Assembly: GCA_963555705.1 (NCBI GenBank)
Contig: OY743183.1
Coordinates: 45,497,466-45,561,465 of the forward strand
Length of the DNA: 64,000 bases
Reading direction: 5' to 3'
From: Ligustrum vulgare
Taxonomy: Eukaryota; Streptophyta; Magnoliopsida; Lamiales; Oleaceae
Each line of letters begins with the position of its first letter. Position 1 is the stretch's first letter. The notes under the pieces were generated by a model. The model ran no database searches, was not told where the DNA came from, and worked only from the letters and a program-made list of their open reading frames with translations. Below are positions 10,674 to 22,413 of this stretch, piece after piece. The translations under genes and the position numbers were made by a program.

Positions 10674-11946
10674 GACCACCACTACTACTCACTTATTATT
10701 TACACATTCTGTAGGACACACAACTTATATACACTTATTATTTACATGTTCGAAACTTATATATGCTGTGATTTCATGAATTAGAATCTTGAAGTAATTT
10801 GTCACTGAAAGCATAATTTGTAGGAAACGTATTGTGACTAGTACATTCTGTTAATTGAATGCTTTCCTTGATTAATTCGCAACTTCGCGCCTGCAGCAAC
10901 ATGTGTTAGTATAAGACATGTGTTAGCTCTTATACGTTTGAGTTTCTAGAGTTGGATGGATAATTACATCTATATTGCTAATACATCTGGCTTGATGTGT
11001 CACGGTTTAACTAGTTCGTCACTGAAATTGCAGTTTAGATGACTGGCATTTCAGTCCTTTGTAACTTTAGATTCCAAATGAACAATTGGAATTGACTTCT
11101 TCCCTGGATTTTTGATTTAGAAGTGTAAATCAAGAAATTTCCACCAGTCATTTATTGTCACAAATTTGACTTGTTCTAGCTAATTGTGTGCTGCCATCAA
11201 TACCTGTTTAATGTTGTGAACATGGATAATTCAAAGTCTAATCTACATGGATATGGTCTCAATTTAATAGAATTTGTGTAACTTGACATGATTTATATTG
11301 CTCATTCTTGTGTAATTTAATAAAATACAGAAATTAAGGAAGTACACTCTTGCGAATGAACTATATTTATTTATTTATTTTTACTTTTATGAATCAGATG
11401 GCTAAGCTTCGTCTGACTAATCCTAGAAGAGAACGACCTCCCCCTTGGTTCGCCCTCTATGTAAAATTAGATACGAATATAGTAAATGCACACTTAGAGT
11501 ATACATTCATGCAACTGTTCTCCTCTCTATGAATCTCCTTTACGTCGTGTGGACGAGACTCTCAAAAGGGGGAAGAAGGCACAACACCTTGCCTTTATGT
11601 AAGCACTTGCGTTCCAATATCATGAATGCTACATTCCAAGAGTCAAGATCTGAACATCCGATACTCTATTTTCAACTCCTCGTACTTTACAACAGCACCA
11701 TGTCTGTGTGAATGAACCATATTTTAATATCATCTAGTGTGGATAAAATTTTGATCACAATTACTTGAATAGTACTATTCTTTACTCCAACAGTTCAGTG
11801 TATTTTAATGTAAATCATAATTCTCTTAGCTTCGTGATTTTTAAGTTGATAGTTTATCGACAATCTTGAATGGCATGGGTCAAGCATTAATTTACAACCA
11901 TGGAGACTTGAAGGTAATTAAGTCCGATTAATCATGTATATCCAAG
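10674..11946. other. AT-rich intergenic sequence, no gene recognised
   Basis: Short open stretches occur (for example 11350-11532 plus), but none has a recognisable domain. This is the original flank into which the gag-only copia and the CACTA inserted. Confidence 0.4.
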
Positions 11947-12110
11947 AAAATTATTTTACTTGTTGCCAAACTATCTGTTACCACAAAACCATGTTGATTC
12001 CTTACATAGAATTTTTTGTCAAGCCAAGAAGATGATACTGGTAATGATTCGTAAGAATTCCTGTTCGAGATGAATTATTTTGTAATGAACTAATGATGAT
12101 TAATCATCTT
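11947..12110. repeat. Left half of a duplicated locus, cut by the CACTA insertion
   Basis: Matches 56974-57144 at high identity. The match resumes on the other side of the CACTA at 30379-30421. The minus strand has a partly open frame (NSYESLPVSSSW...) conserved in both copies, so this may be an old retroelement or gene fragment, but I do not recognise it. Confidence 0.8.
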
Positions 12111-12530
12111 CACTACAAAAAAAAAAACCCCTTTTTCGACGGGGTGTTCCGTCGCTGAAGGTGACATATCCGTCGGAAAAACCCTTTTCCGACGGAATAT
12201 GTCGTCGGAAAATCCGCCGGAGAAGATGGCGTCGCTATTACTTTTTTTCGACGGATGAGGGTATTCCGTCGAAAACATTTCCAACGGTTATTTTTACCGT
12301 CGGAAAGTTCCAACGGGTTTGAAACTGTCGGAAATTTCCGACGGTTAAAAATAAACGTCGAAAATTTCCGACGGTTATTATTTTATGTCGAAAATTTTCA
12401 ACGGTTATTTTTCCCGTCGAAAATTTCCGACGATTGTTATTTTCCGCCGAAAATTTGCGACGGTTATTATTTTCCGTTGGAAATTCCGACGGGCATCCAC
12501 GGGGAGGCGTCGGAAATGACGGACGACGTC
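12111..12530. repeat. 3' terminal inverted repeat and subterminal repeat array of the CACTA
   Basis: The 12-13 bp terminus is followed by about 20 copies of TTTCCGACGG or CCGTCGGAAA and variants to about 12530. Short TIRs plus dense subterminal repeats are diagnostic of CACTA elements. Confidence 0.93.
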
Positions 12531-12733
12531 TAATTCCATTAAATAATCCAATTGTGTCAGATTTTTTTTTTAATATCAATTTTAAATTATTTTTAGTTAT
12601 TGCATAAGTCATATAATTAATTTAAAAAATACCTTAATATAACATATAACAAATTTCATTGCTATTATACTAGAACAAAAATAGAAAATATTTGTTCGAA
12701 TATACATGATCACATCATCTAATTATTATACTT
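12531..12733. other. AT-rich 3' flank of the TNPA gene
   Basis: Lies between the TNPA stop codon and the subterminal repeats. No other feature seen; presumably the 3' UTR. Confidence 0.4.
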
Positions 12734-12958
12734 CTATGATGATCCAGACGATGATGGGAACTTAGAATTTGCGAAGCCAATTTCTCGAAGAAAGTTTCTA
12801 ATTTTCTCTTCCATCGTCGATTCCATTTTAGCTTCCATTGAGACTTTTAAATCTTCCAATTCCTTTTGTCTCCTCTCTTCTGCAGCTTCCATTTCCTTCT
12901 GTCTCTTCTCTTCTGACTCTCTTAATTGCTTCTTAAGTGCCTCTATTTCGGCACCTTG

Positions 12959-14092
12959 CAGTGGCGGATCTACCGTCCGACGAGCTAGCGCGACCGCGCT
13001 AGCTGGCCGCCGGTGGATCACTGGACGCCGCTGTGAAGAAGGTGACTGCAAGTTTCAATTTTTTTTTTGCTTGACCATCGCCCAACTGCTGTCTGTGAAA
13101 GTGAACCCAAGCCCAAGCCTCGACGACGACGACGATAAGCCCATAATCCCCAAACCCAATACCCAACCCAAATCCCAGTCTCACTGTCTCAACCTCTCCC
13201 GATTTTCTGATTCAAAAAACAACCATTGCTTCAGCTTGCCTTTTCCCTTCGATCCATCATCTGCGGCACCACTCTGAGCCTCCAACCAAGTTGACGACGG
13301 TGCTGCCAACTTCCCCTGTCGTTGGTCTCCAGGCTCCAGCTGCTTCGCCACTTCGGACCTGACTGCTAGTGCTAGCAGCTCGCCCGACGAGGAGGAGCTT
13401 GCCTCGTCTTCTTCTCGGTGAATTTTTTGTTTTTGGTTGTATTGTTTTCAGATTTTGTAATGTTATTAAATAACTAATGTTATAAGTTTTAGTAAATATT
13501 TTCAATTTTAGATTTCTTAATTTTTTTGTTAGATTATTCCATTGTGCTTCCAGTTCCAAACCAGTCAGAGTCACTGACCAATTTTTGATCCATTTGTGAT
13601 TTATCATTTGCATTATTAGGTAATGAGGCTAAAAACTGATTCATTATAATTGATTTGGGAATTATGAATAAATCTTATATTTAAATTTGTGTAATGTGGT
13701 TTGATTTGTGAATTGTGATTATTGGTAAAAATATGATTTGTTTTGTGAATTGCGATTATTGATTTAAAGGTTGTGAATTGAGATTTGGTGAATATTTGAT
13801 TTGATTTGTGATTATTGATTTACATATTATGAAACGTTTTTCCAAACTAAACAAAAGTCTCAACCTAGTGGTTCTAGTTCTAGTAGTCCTATAACTGCTT
13901 CTAGTAGACCAAATAAGTTAGTAGGCCGTGATAACGCTAAGAAATTTATATACTTATTTATTCATTTTTAAATATTATTTCATTAAATAATATTCATAAT
14001 CTCGCTACTGCGATCGTTGATGTTCATCGGTCAACGACTGACGGGTCAATGGTCAACACTCTAGCTGAAGTTCTCGACTGGATCCGCCACTG
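12959..14092. mobile_element. Non-autonomous hAT transposon inserted in TNPA
   Basis: 1134 bp with perfect 12-bp terminal inverted repeats CAGTGGCGGATC / GATCCGCCACTG and the 8-bp target duplication gcaccttg on both sides (12951-12958 and 14093-14100), the hAT signature. The left half is GC-rich and may be its promoter or leader. Near 13829-13970 on the plus strand sits the start of a TTF-type hAT transposase: an MKRF start followed, after a one-base shift, by SQPSGSSSSS. The rest of the transposase is deleted, so it depends on a relative. Confidence 0.95.
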
Positions 14093-14281
14093 GCACCTTG
14101 TGAGCACAACTGTGAACGTCGAGCAGAATTTCTCACTTCCTCAGCAAATTGTGAATTCCCCAACCCATATACACGACCTTTGTTTATGCCATTCGTAGAC
14201 TGGATCCACGTATCTGGGTGGAATTCTGGACGCTCAGATGGATTTGGCCATTGCTTCTCAATTGCATTATTATAATCTTCC

Positions 14282-14549
14282 TGTAAAATTAAAATAACAA
14301 AATATTATTGTTAATGAAGAAATAAATATAACTGTAAACAATATAAAATTCATTAAAAAAATAAATACTAACTATCCGAGATAAGTGTATAGGTATTGCA
14401 TTCTTACGTATGTACTCTTTGACCTCTCATCTATAAACTCTCCAGATGGTTTCCTATGTGTTCGCTCAAAAAGCTCCACTGGAGTCGGCGGACGTTTCAA
14501 CTCCTTTGCCTGAACGGGATGAAAAAGTTAATACTAAGAAAAAATAATA
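14282..14549 (-). other. Introns and short exon of TNPA
   Basis: AT-rich intron from about 14282. The minus strand between about 14400 and 14515 encodes a probable exon with ELFERTHRKPSGEF, a motif often found in Transposase_24 proteins. Confidence 0.55.
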
Positions 14550-15525
14550 TTAATTGTAAAAAATAAGCATAAAGATCAAGAATAATACCAAACGGTTCTT
14601 ATGTACCGCATAGGGCACCGAACCACCTGTATGTTTAGGTGGCGGACCCTTCACTGTTGAGGCACGATTATTCGAATTAGTATGAGATAACTTCTGCCAC
14701 TCCTCAGTACTCCACTCCTCTAAATGCTTGAGCCATTCTTCATGATCAATCCAAGTTGGCTTGTAGTTCTTCCAATCAAATGGATTATTTGAATTGCCTT
14801 TCCTTTTGCCGCGTGCTCGAAGTCCACAATAGGTATCTCGCAATCATTTACTAGCTATATTCCGAAATACCATATCTACTTCACTATCTGTATGATCTGG
14901 CCATTTGAATTTCTCCTAAAGCAATTTAAAAAATTGATGCAATATTTCATATTACAAGCAACTAATAATATGTAAATATAAAAATTTCAAACGAAAAAGT
15001 ATATTGAAATTACCGCAAACGCTCTGAACATATTCTCGTGCAAGTCATCAGGCACATCACCGTAACTAGTATAACGACCATGCGTGAATCCTTTCACAAT
15101 GCACATTACTTCTCTCGTGGTCGGAATACTATCGAAACTAAAATTAAACCAAGTTGTAACATGAAAACATATTTTATTATTAATAGAAGAGGTAAGTGGG
15201 AATTGAGTAAAATAATTTTTAAGATACCTCTCTCGTGTTTCAAGAACAATAGTTTCACGCCGTCCAGGTGAATTAGGGATAGGAGTACCCTGATTAGGAC
15301 CTCGCTGCCTAACTCTCATACATTTTCTTCCCTTGGAGATGATTCCTCCTCGGTAGCATCATTGATATTGTTTAGCCCAATCACTTCCTCTTCACTATTT
15401 AGTTCATCACTTAAATGTGCCTCATCTCTGTTGATTGCCTCATCTCTACTTGCAGTGGAGGACCTTGCTCTAGTTCTTGAGGTGCTGCCACGTCCTCGTG
15501 TTGGTCGATAATCACTCATGACCAA

Positions 15526-16090
15526 TCACTATTATCTACAAAAAAAAAAAAATGAAATAGAAAAAGAAACAGAAACAGAAACATGGTGAATGTTATCATC
15601 ATAATTTCTAAGTACTATTGAAAACAATAGGAAAATAAATTACACAGCATGATGAAATATCCAGATGGAAGAAGGGGAAAGGGAAGAAAAAGAGGAGAAG
15701 AACCATCACTGGATTATATTCTATCAGAAAAACCCCAAATTTGTTTGACTAGCTAAGTAGCTCCGGGCATTCCTATTTTTTGACATTATTTTCCAAACTC
15801 TCACAAAGCCAAAAGAAATAAATAATTCTAGATCAAGTTTAATCATATGTATGGCCTTACTTGGCAATAATTATGAGTGATAATTACATATTAATCTTTT
15901 TCTGCTCTTTGACCAATATTTTATGATGCACCAATTGCATATAAGACAAAGTTAGTGATCATTTCTCAAGTAAGTGTGGATGGAACTGATAAGGAACCAG
16001 GATATACGCCATTATAAGTTCCACTGCAACATGATCAAAGAGGATCTGGGCCTATCCAAAATGAGAAATATATCTCAAACATGAACATTA
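15526..16090. other. Spacer between TNPA and captured sequences
   Basis: AT-rich, no domain recognised. It belongs to the 4.7-kb insert between the two transposase genes. Confidence 0.35.
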
Positions 16091-16436
16091 AACCACATGC
16101 AGCAAGAAGTGAAACCTATTATACATGATGGAAAGCAACTTCAGACATTTAAAGCCCCAATTAATTTCATACTGCAGTTTATTTGGGTAAGCAATTCCTT
16201 TTTATTTCTTTAATATTTCAATTATTCGCATCTTTTTTCATTGGAAATGATAACAGTAAATTAGATCTAATTTTCATTATGTAAATTTTCGTACATTATG
16301 TTTCTTAACCTTACAGTCCTCTGCATATGGGAAACTGCTTTTGCAGCTGTGCTAGATGGCATTCTTCAGTTGACTGAGAATACCCCTATGTTCCATTCAA
16401 TCCCCGAAAAATGTAAAATCTGTGTTCCATTTATTG
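16091..16436 (+). pseudogene. Possible second captured gene fragment, two exon-like pieces (unidentified)
   Basis: On the plus strand an exon-like stretch reading QQEVKPIIHDGKQLQTFKAP (about 16098-16190) ends at a good donor (GG|GTAAGC). About 120 bp later an acceptor (TTAACCTTACAG, ending near 16317) leads into ETAFAAVLDGILQLTENTP. Codon-like composition plus matched splice sites suggest host exons, but I do not recognise the protein. The orientation is opposite to the clathrin fragment. Confidence 0.35.
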
Positions 16437-16949
16437 CAAGAAATAGAAGCACAAATATAAGTACGAAAATTTACATTAGCGGATGCACAACCTCGAAGTC
16501 TAGGAGCTCCTGGTACTCTGAATTTTCCTTTTTTGATTTCAGGCAGTGTGCTTCTCCTATAAGCATAAACACCACAGTTAACTAAAGATAGCTGCATAGT
16601 AACAAGTATAAACAAGAACATAAATTCTCAAGGTTTTCAAAGGAGAAGGATTCACATTCCTTCTTCCTAATCAAGACCGAACCTCAAGTACTCAAGAAAT
16701 TATGAAACAAATCTTATTTCTCTCATATGGCATCATAACTCATTTACAATCATTATATAAGAATTATGGCATTTAAATATCACATAGTATTAATATTTAA
16801 AGTTAAAAAGTAAAATAAATTTCCAATATCTATATTTCTAAACATAATATTTATAGTTGTCAAGAGAGCTCCGGCTCCCATTTGATATACGTGGGAGACT
16901 ATCAAATCAACAATCTCGTAAATCGAATCATCCCAAATTAAAAACCATC

Positions 16950-17929
16950 GGCAGCAAGCTCAGCAGCCTCTTTATACTTTGTTTGAGCAAACAATTCTTG
17001 GAAGCGTTGTACAACCTTAGAGAGTTTAAAGTAAAATTTAAAAAATAGTGAGTTCTTGATCTCCAAGTATAGTATATAAAGCAATAGAGAATAGGTCTAA
17101 AGGAAAAATATGCCATGGTAGCCATGAGAGTAAAGATTGGTCAGGCAGTTTTCTGCAATATTGAGTAGGTGATACGCAAATAATAGGGGATAATACAATT
17201 AAAGAAACTATTTATTTCACTAGTTCATTGCATCATAAACAAGGGAGTGAATAGCAGATAACAGAGTAAAATTAAAGCCCAGACCTAATTACTGTGATTC
17301 TAAGATCGATCACACCCAAACCAACCAAAGTATTATTTGAAGAAATATCTGATATGGATGATCAGTGGTATGTTCTAATAATAACTTGAGCAATTAACCT
17401 CTATGAAAAGATAACCCTAGCCTAATCATTCTAAAAGATTGCGCACATAAAATCTTGTCAAACAAGCAGCTATACATATGAATATATTGTCAGCCTCCTC
17501 CCAACCAAGAACGAAAACAGAAAGAGAGTACATTAAGATCTAAGATTCAACTTACCAAATTCTCTTCACCAGGAAAATTTCCTCTTTTGGCAAGATTTAC
17601 AGCAAGCTCCAGATTGTTTAATTTACAAAAAACCAAAACACACAATTTTTGAAAATGGCAGAAATGGAATAAATAAAACACAAATGTAAAACTTATAATC
17701 TTACTTGGCCACTGACGAAGGGCACGAGTGTTGTTTCATTTACTGTAGCAAGTAAAACCTGGCCTCGTCTATTAATCGCATAGAAACCTCCTACTGAGGA
17801 AGCTTATGATGTCAGATAAATTGGATCCGGACTTATCCTATTTCGATAGACTGCTGTAGCAATCTCCAAATCATATACGAAGAGAAGCCCCAATTTTGTA
17901 ATTACATATATCAAACTATACTTGTGGGA
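16950..17929 (-). pseudogene. Captured clathrin heavy chain fragment (three exons with introns)
   Basis: On the minus strand exon-like blocks encode [20 protein letters not shown] ... [18 protein letters not shown] ... PFVSGQ (17929-17705), LNNLELAVNLAKRGNFPGEE (17621-17556) and [20 protein letters not shown] (17015-16950). These are consecutive parts of the plant clathrin heavy chain, the leg of the triskelion that coats vesicles. Donors GTAAG follow the first two exons, so genomic DNA was captured, not a processed transcript. A stop (TTA on plus, 17804-17806) replaces the expected Glu before ASSVGG, and the fragment ends abruptly after ELAA. It is far shorter than the roughly 1700-residue protein and is non-functional. 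Confidence 0.93.
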
Positions 17930-18015
17930 TTTCTGTATAAAATGCAAAAGAAGCATGTTAATATTGTGCTTATTTATGTTTTGTAAATACATATATCAAA
18001 CTATACTTGTGGGAT
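17905..18015 (-). repeat. Short tandem duplication at the upstream edge of the clathrin fragment
   Basis: About 27 bp (ACATATATCAAACTATACTT and following) occur at 17903-17930 and again at 17988-18015, separated by about 57 bp. The second copy would encode SHKYSLIYV again. It marks a rearrangement at the capture junction. Confidence 0.75.
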
Positions 18016-18670
18016 ATAAATCAGCACTGCCCTGATCCTGATGAGGGAGAACAACCACCATTGGCACTTGCCCCACCCATCAACTGATCCAAAAAACAGA
18101 GGGAGGGAGGGGAGAGTTTCTTCCATTCATATAGCAAAGTGCCTCGACAATGCATACAAGCATAGCAAAGAATTTTGTACCTACTAAAAATGCTCATTAA
18201 CCTACTATCAGTAAATTCACCTTAGTTTAGTATATCACAACCAAATGCAGTATTCTAACAATTCATATCACAAATTAGCAACATGACATCATCGTTTCAA
18301 TAACTTGAAAAGGTGAAATTTTTTCAAGCGACTTTAGATAGTGAATTAAAAAGAGAATACCAATAGCAGTAATGGAATTATCATGCTCACAACTTGGGCT
18401 AACATATGCCATCAGTTCATCCCCGTTCAGGTTTTTTAGGGACCACCTTTGTCAATTTCCCAAAAAAATGACAAATTCATCTGCTAATTAAAATGCTTAT
18501 TCAAAATTAACAGCAAAATCATTTTTGCAAATACATATACAGGTGAATCTCGTTGTCTAATTTACAAAAAACCAGAAAACCCTTACCAAAATCACACCAA
18601 ATGAATGGGCTAGTACGTAAGTTGCAAAGCCTCCATGGCGGTTTGCCGGCTGTGTGAGAAATCGAATACA
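18016..18670. other. Captured or spacer sequence, unidentified
   Basis: A minus-strand stretch at about 18025-18090 encodes a Gly/Ser-rich peptide (LMGGASANGG) ending in a stop, possibly another small captured piece. The rest is AT-rich with no domain seen. Confidence 0.3.
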
Positions 18671-18677
18671 CGAGTTT

Positions 18678-18836
18678 GAATTTCACCGTGCGCAAGAGAG
18701 GTATGGAGAGATTGGGAGAAAGGTTTTGTGAGAGAGACCGTGTATTATCAGTTGGACAAATGACTTCTAATTTCACCATGCGCAAGAGAGGTATGGAGAG
18801 ATTGGGAGGAAGGTTTTGTGAGAGAGACCGTGTAAC
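18678..18836. repeat. Two-copy tandem repeat, about 92 bp apart
   Basis: AATTTCACC(G/A)TGCGCAAGAG...GAGAGAGACCGTGTA occurs at 18678-18745 and 18770-18836 with only a few differences. No function is evident. Confidence 0.8.
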
Positions 18837-19199
18837 TGGGACAAATGAATTCAGCCAACGTACCGCCATTTTTTTGATATACCGCCAATTGTTACAGTAC
18901 AACTCCGTTTGATAGGAAAAAAAAATATAGATGGTAAGAAAAATATTATTCAAAGTCAAATTAAAAATTCGTCACAAAGTCGAAAATTTATAGAACAAAT
19001 GTAATCCGTGAATATTGTAGAATGATATTTTGAAAGTTCAATGTTGATGATAATAAGAGTACCGAAAATAAAACGTAAGTATACATTTAAAAATAAATCG
19101 AAATTAAATAGTTTGAAGTGGTAAACTTTGAGAACAATTACTTTTAGCTCGGGTGTTGAAAAGACAGAGAGAAAAAAAGGGGAAAAAGGAAATTCGTTC

Positions 19200-19252
19200 A
19201 TGTTTTTTACTGGGGCGTCGACCCCCATTTAAAATATATGGGGGGTCGGCCC
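19200..19252. repeat. GC-rich imperfect inverted repeat
   Basis: GGGGCGTCGACCCCCATTT and ATGGGGGGTCGGCCCA face each other across an AT spacer, in otherwise AT-rich DNA. This could be the end of a small fold-back element or a strong hairpin. Confidence 0.5.
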
Positions 19253-19877
19253 ACCCTCCCCCCCTTTCTGCAAGGTAAACCTTTGTTTTAATTTTTTTTG
19301 TATATTATTATTATATTATTTATTATAATAATATAATATAATTTTTCGGCATGATATAGTTATGACAGTAATATATTACCTAAGATGAATGCTTCTTTCC
19401 TATACATTATGATCTCCTAATGACCTTTGCAAATGATTTTTCGACATGATATACGTTAGTAATCTTGTGAATATTTTATACCGATGCATTAGTCAATTTC
19501 CTATACATTATGATCTCCTAGTGTGCTTGAATCAAGTGATGCTCGAGAACACATACAATTTGATTATCTGTCAAATAGCTCAAATGGGACTAGTGCGAGA
19601 AGAAATTGCTAATCAATTGTGGATTGATTACTCCAGAAGGTCAAGAGGACATTTAAAATTATTTTGTTCAGTCAAACTATGTGAGTAATTTAAGTTACAT
19701 GTATTGGGGAAGTAATTTGGACTTGAATATTATGTTGTTAATTTATTATATTATTTTTTGGAGTTGAACATTAATGATATTATTAATTAGTCCAACAAAA
19801 AATAGTTAAACAATATAGATTGTTTAATTTAATCCACAAGCAAAAATCATTAAAATTTATTTAAATATTGTTCTGCA
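19253..19877. other. AT-rich spacer
   Basis: No gene, repeat partner or terminus recognised. Confidence 0.3.
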
Positions 19878-20024
19878 AAATTTCAAACAGAACGTAATTT
19901 CCAGCTTTTCATTTTCAGAAAAACAGTTTTCAAAAATGACAAACCAAAATAAAAACAGGAAACACAAAATATTTTCCAAAATGAAAATTCAAAATAAAAT
20001 ACAAACAGAACGTCACCTTAATTA
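19878..20024. repeat. MITE-like sequence shared with 62806-62975
   Basis: The block TTCTGCAAAATTT ... CAAACAGAACGTCACC is a diverged copy of the right part of the inverted-repeat element at 62128-62975. Its partner end was not found nearby. Confidence 0.6.
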
Positions 20025-21123
20025 TAAGTACGAGAATTTAAAAAATTTACCAATACTTCTCCCAAACATAATTTGAAAATTAGTTGAATGTATGAACTGT
20101 ACCTTTGACGTACGATTTTCTGTATTCACTATAATTTAGCCCTCCCATCCATCATTAGTCGTCCTATAGAGAAGAAAATATTTCGCTTTAAAAATTAGCA
20201 ACAATACACAGTATGAATCGTGACTAATTAACATTAATATAATAAAAAAAACCCCATGAATTTATAGCACATACCTCCTCTTCTACGTCCTCTGTGTCAA
20301 TGTTTTCTTCATATTCATGTGTGTCACTGTCTCCCTCGCTGTCTTGTGCTAACTCATCAATACCAACCATGCCCTCATTTGTAACTTCATCACTATCTAC
20401 TTCTTCGGGGTAGACATCATTCTGTATCAATGGTTGCACATCTAGCTCCAAAGCATCAGAAACAAGTGACAAAGCATACGGTGGTCAATCGTCTTGAAAT
20501 GCAAATTCTAGCCATAAATTGATCTCTTGATGTGACTCCTTCCACTTGGGTGAGATGTCTTGCTTTGGTCTTCACAACTGCCCACCAATCTTGTCTATCT
20601 CTACGCGTTGAAGCAACACTAGTATAGTATACTTGTTGAGCTTGTTGGCCTAGTACAAAGCAATCAGGTGTAGCTACTGTTCTTCTATGGTTGACCTCCA
20701 CAAGGTTGAGTTGCTGATCCACATGAACTCCACGTTCGTTGTCAAACCAATCACATTTGAATAATGTAACCGTATTTCCGGACCCAAAATATACCAACTC
20801 AACAATCTCGGTCAAAATGCCGTAATAATCACGATCTAGCTCATTGTAACAACTTCCCAAAACACAAACACCGTTATTCATTGTCTTCTTGTATTGACCA
20901 TACTCTGAAGTGTGAAATTTGAAACCATTCACAAAATAACCATTATAGCACTTCACCCGACGACATGGTCCCTCGGCCAATTGCTTGATGCGGGGATCAA
21001 CTTTGTCATCATACAAGACCTAAAACAAAATTTATCAGTCATTGTATAGTCTATATTTGAGGGAGTAAATTTAATTAATGCTCACTAAACTTCATCCAAT
21101 ATTACTACTTGCTCATTCAACTT

Positions 21124-21424
21124 GAGGTTGACGACGACGATTTTCTATATGACACGAATGCACCTGAACGTGTTGAAGTGGGATTAAATGCAGTAACACA
21201 ATAGTCCAGTCCAGTCCTGTCCTGTCCATTTTTTTGCTTTTGTATGAAAAAATGGATGTTAAGTTATGCTGTGTTGTGAAGTTTTGATGGGGTTGTAGTC
21301 CAATCCATTTAGTGGAATGAAGTGAAGAATTTTTGTAGAAATTTATGCCATGTTCTGATGTTTTGTTATGAGTAATGCCATAAAATGTGGGATGAACAGC
21401 CTGTTTTAATCTTTGGTAAATCAT
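21124..21424. other. Left internal part of the Mutator-like element
   Basis: Non-coding as far as can be seen; a 103-codon minus-strand frame here has no recognisable domain. Confidence 0.4.
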
Positions 21425-21451
21425 AACCTACCATCAAATTCAAAAGGTAGG

Positions 21452-22395
21452 TGATATGATCCGGACCAGGCATCAAAGGGCAAAGTCGAGACATCGGCAA
21501 TACGACAGTGATCTACGTGCAAAACGGAGCAAGTTTCATGTTGGAGTCGAGCCGAGAAGGCGAAAGGAACAAGCCGAGACGAGTGATCGAAGTTATTTGG
21601 GCAGAAAGATCATTATGGCCGTAACGAAGATCTGTCACGACCGTAACTCTTATAATCACGGCCGTAAAAGTTATTATCACAGTCGTAACTCCTCCTCGGA
21701 TTCAGATGAAGAATTGCAGAATTTCATAGTTACAACCGTAAAGAATATGGTCACGACCGTAAATCTTAAGCAGAAAGTCATTTACGGCCGTAAAAGTGTT
21801 CATCACGGACGTAATTGCGGTTTTCCGGATTTTAGAGGATTTTTTGATTATTTTCCGTTTTTAATTAATTGTTTGCCTATTTTAGTATTCTAGTTTAATT
21901 AGAATTCTATTTTGAGTAGATTAGAGGCTAGGTTATTTTGCTTATTTATATTCCTTTCCATTCATTGTAAAGAACAGTTAAGTTTGAGTTTGAGATTAAT
22001 ATTATTTGAGAGAGTTTTCTCCAATTGAAAGGTTGAGGAGTCCCTTTTGTGTTCTTCGAGAACAAATCCAACTTATCAAATATTGTGAAAATATTTGTGG
22101 CGTTGAACTTATCAAATATTCGTGAGAATATTTGTGGCGTTTCCAATTAGAATCTTATCAAGGAAATTGACAAGTCCTTGTGGTGTTTCGAAAACCTTGG
22201 ATCTCGATTTCGCATCGTCAATTTCTTGCGTCGTGAATCTTGGGTCAAGGTCCTATCGTCAATTTTATCTTTCCAGTATTTTATTTCTTCGTATTCTTGT
22301 TTATTTTTGCGTCAAATCTGATCTAGATCTTTCCTAGGTTTTTAATTTCGATATTCCGCGTTGTTCGACGAGATTCCCCGACCGGGATCTTATCA
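21452..22395 (+). repeat. 5' LTR of the gypsy-type element, rich in CCGTAA motifs
   Basis: 944 bp, TG...CA. From 21610 to 21815 about nine copies of CACGACCGTAA or ACGGCCGTAA occur, including the palindrome TTTACGGCCGTAAA. The partner at 24080-25034 differs mainly by an 11-bp insertion. Confidence 0.93.
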
Positions 22396-22413
22396 TCTGG
22401 TATCAGAGCTTGG
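22396..22413 (+). other. Primer-binding site (initiator Met-tRNA)
   Basis: TCTGGTATCAGAGCTTGG follows the LTR directly, fixing the plus orientation. Confidence 0.9.

Larger units (their letters stand above)
12734..15525 (-). pseudogene. CACTA TNPA-type protein gene (Transposase_24 / Ptta family), interrupted by a hAT element
   Basis: Exons can be read on the minus strand. 15316-15525 encodes a basic N-terminus (MSDYRPTRGRG) and an acidic stretch. Around 15000-15315 the frame contains PNSPGRRETIV and VPDDLHENMFRAFA. 14550-14880 holds the conserved FDWKNYKPTWIDHEEW block followed by GGSVPYAVHKN. 14100-14281 reads EDYNNAIEKQWPNPSERP. The C-terminal coiled coil (EIEALKKQLRESEEKRQKE) ends at 12734. 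Removing the hAT insertion and one copy of its 8-bp duplication restores the frame exactly across 12951/14100, so the gene was intact at that point when the hAT arrived. Some exon edges are uncertain, and a frameshift near 15316 is possible. The product binds subterminal repeats. Confidence 0.85.

Noticed and set aside
11350..11711. Possible small basic protein starting MAKLRLTNPRRERPP
   Set aside because: Considered as a ribosomal protein fragment (L39-like), but similarity is too weak and frames shift; left unassigned.
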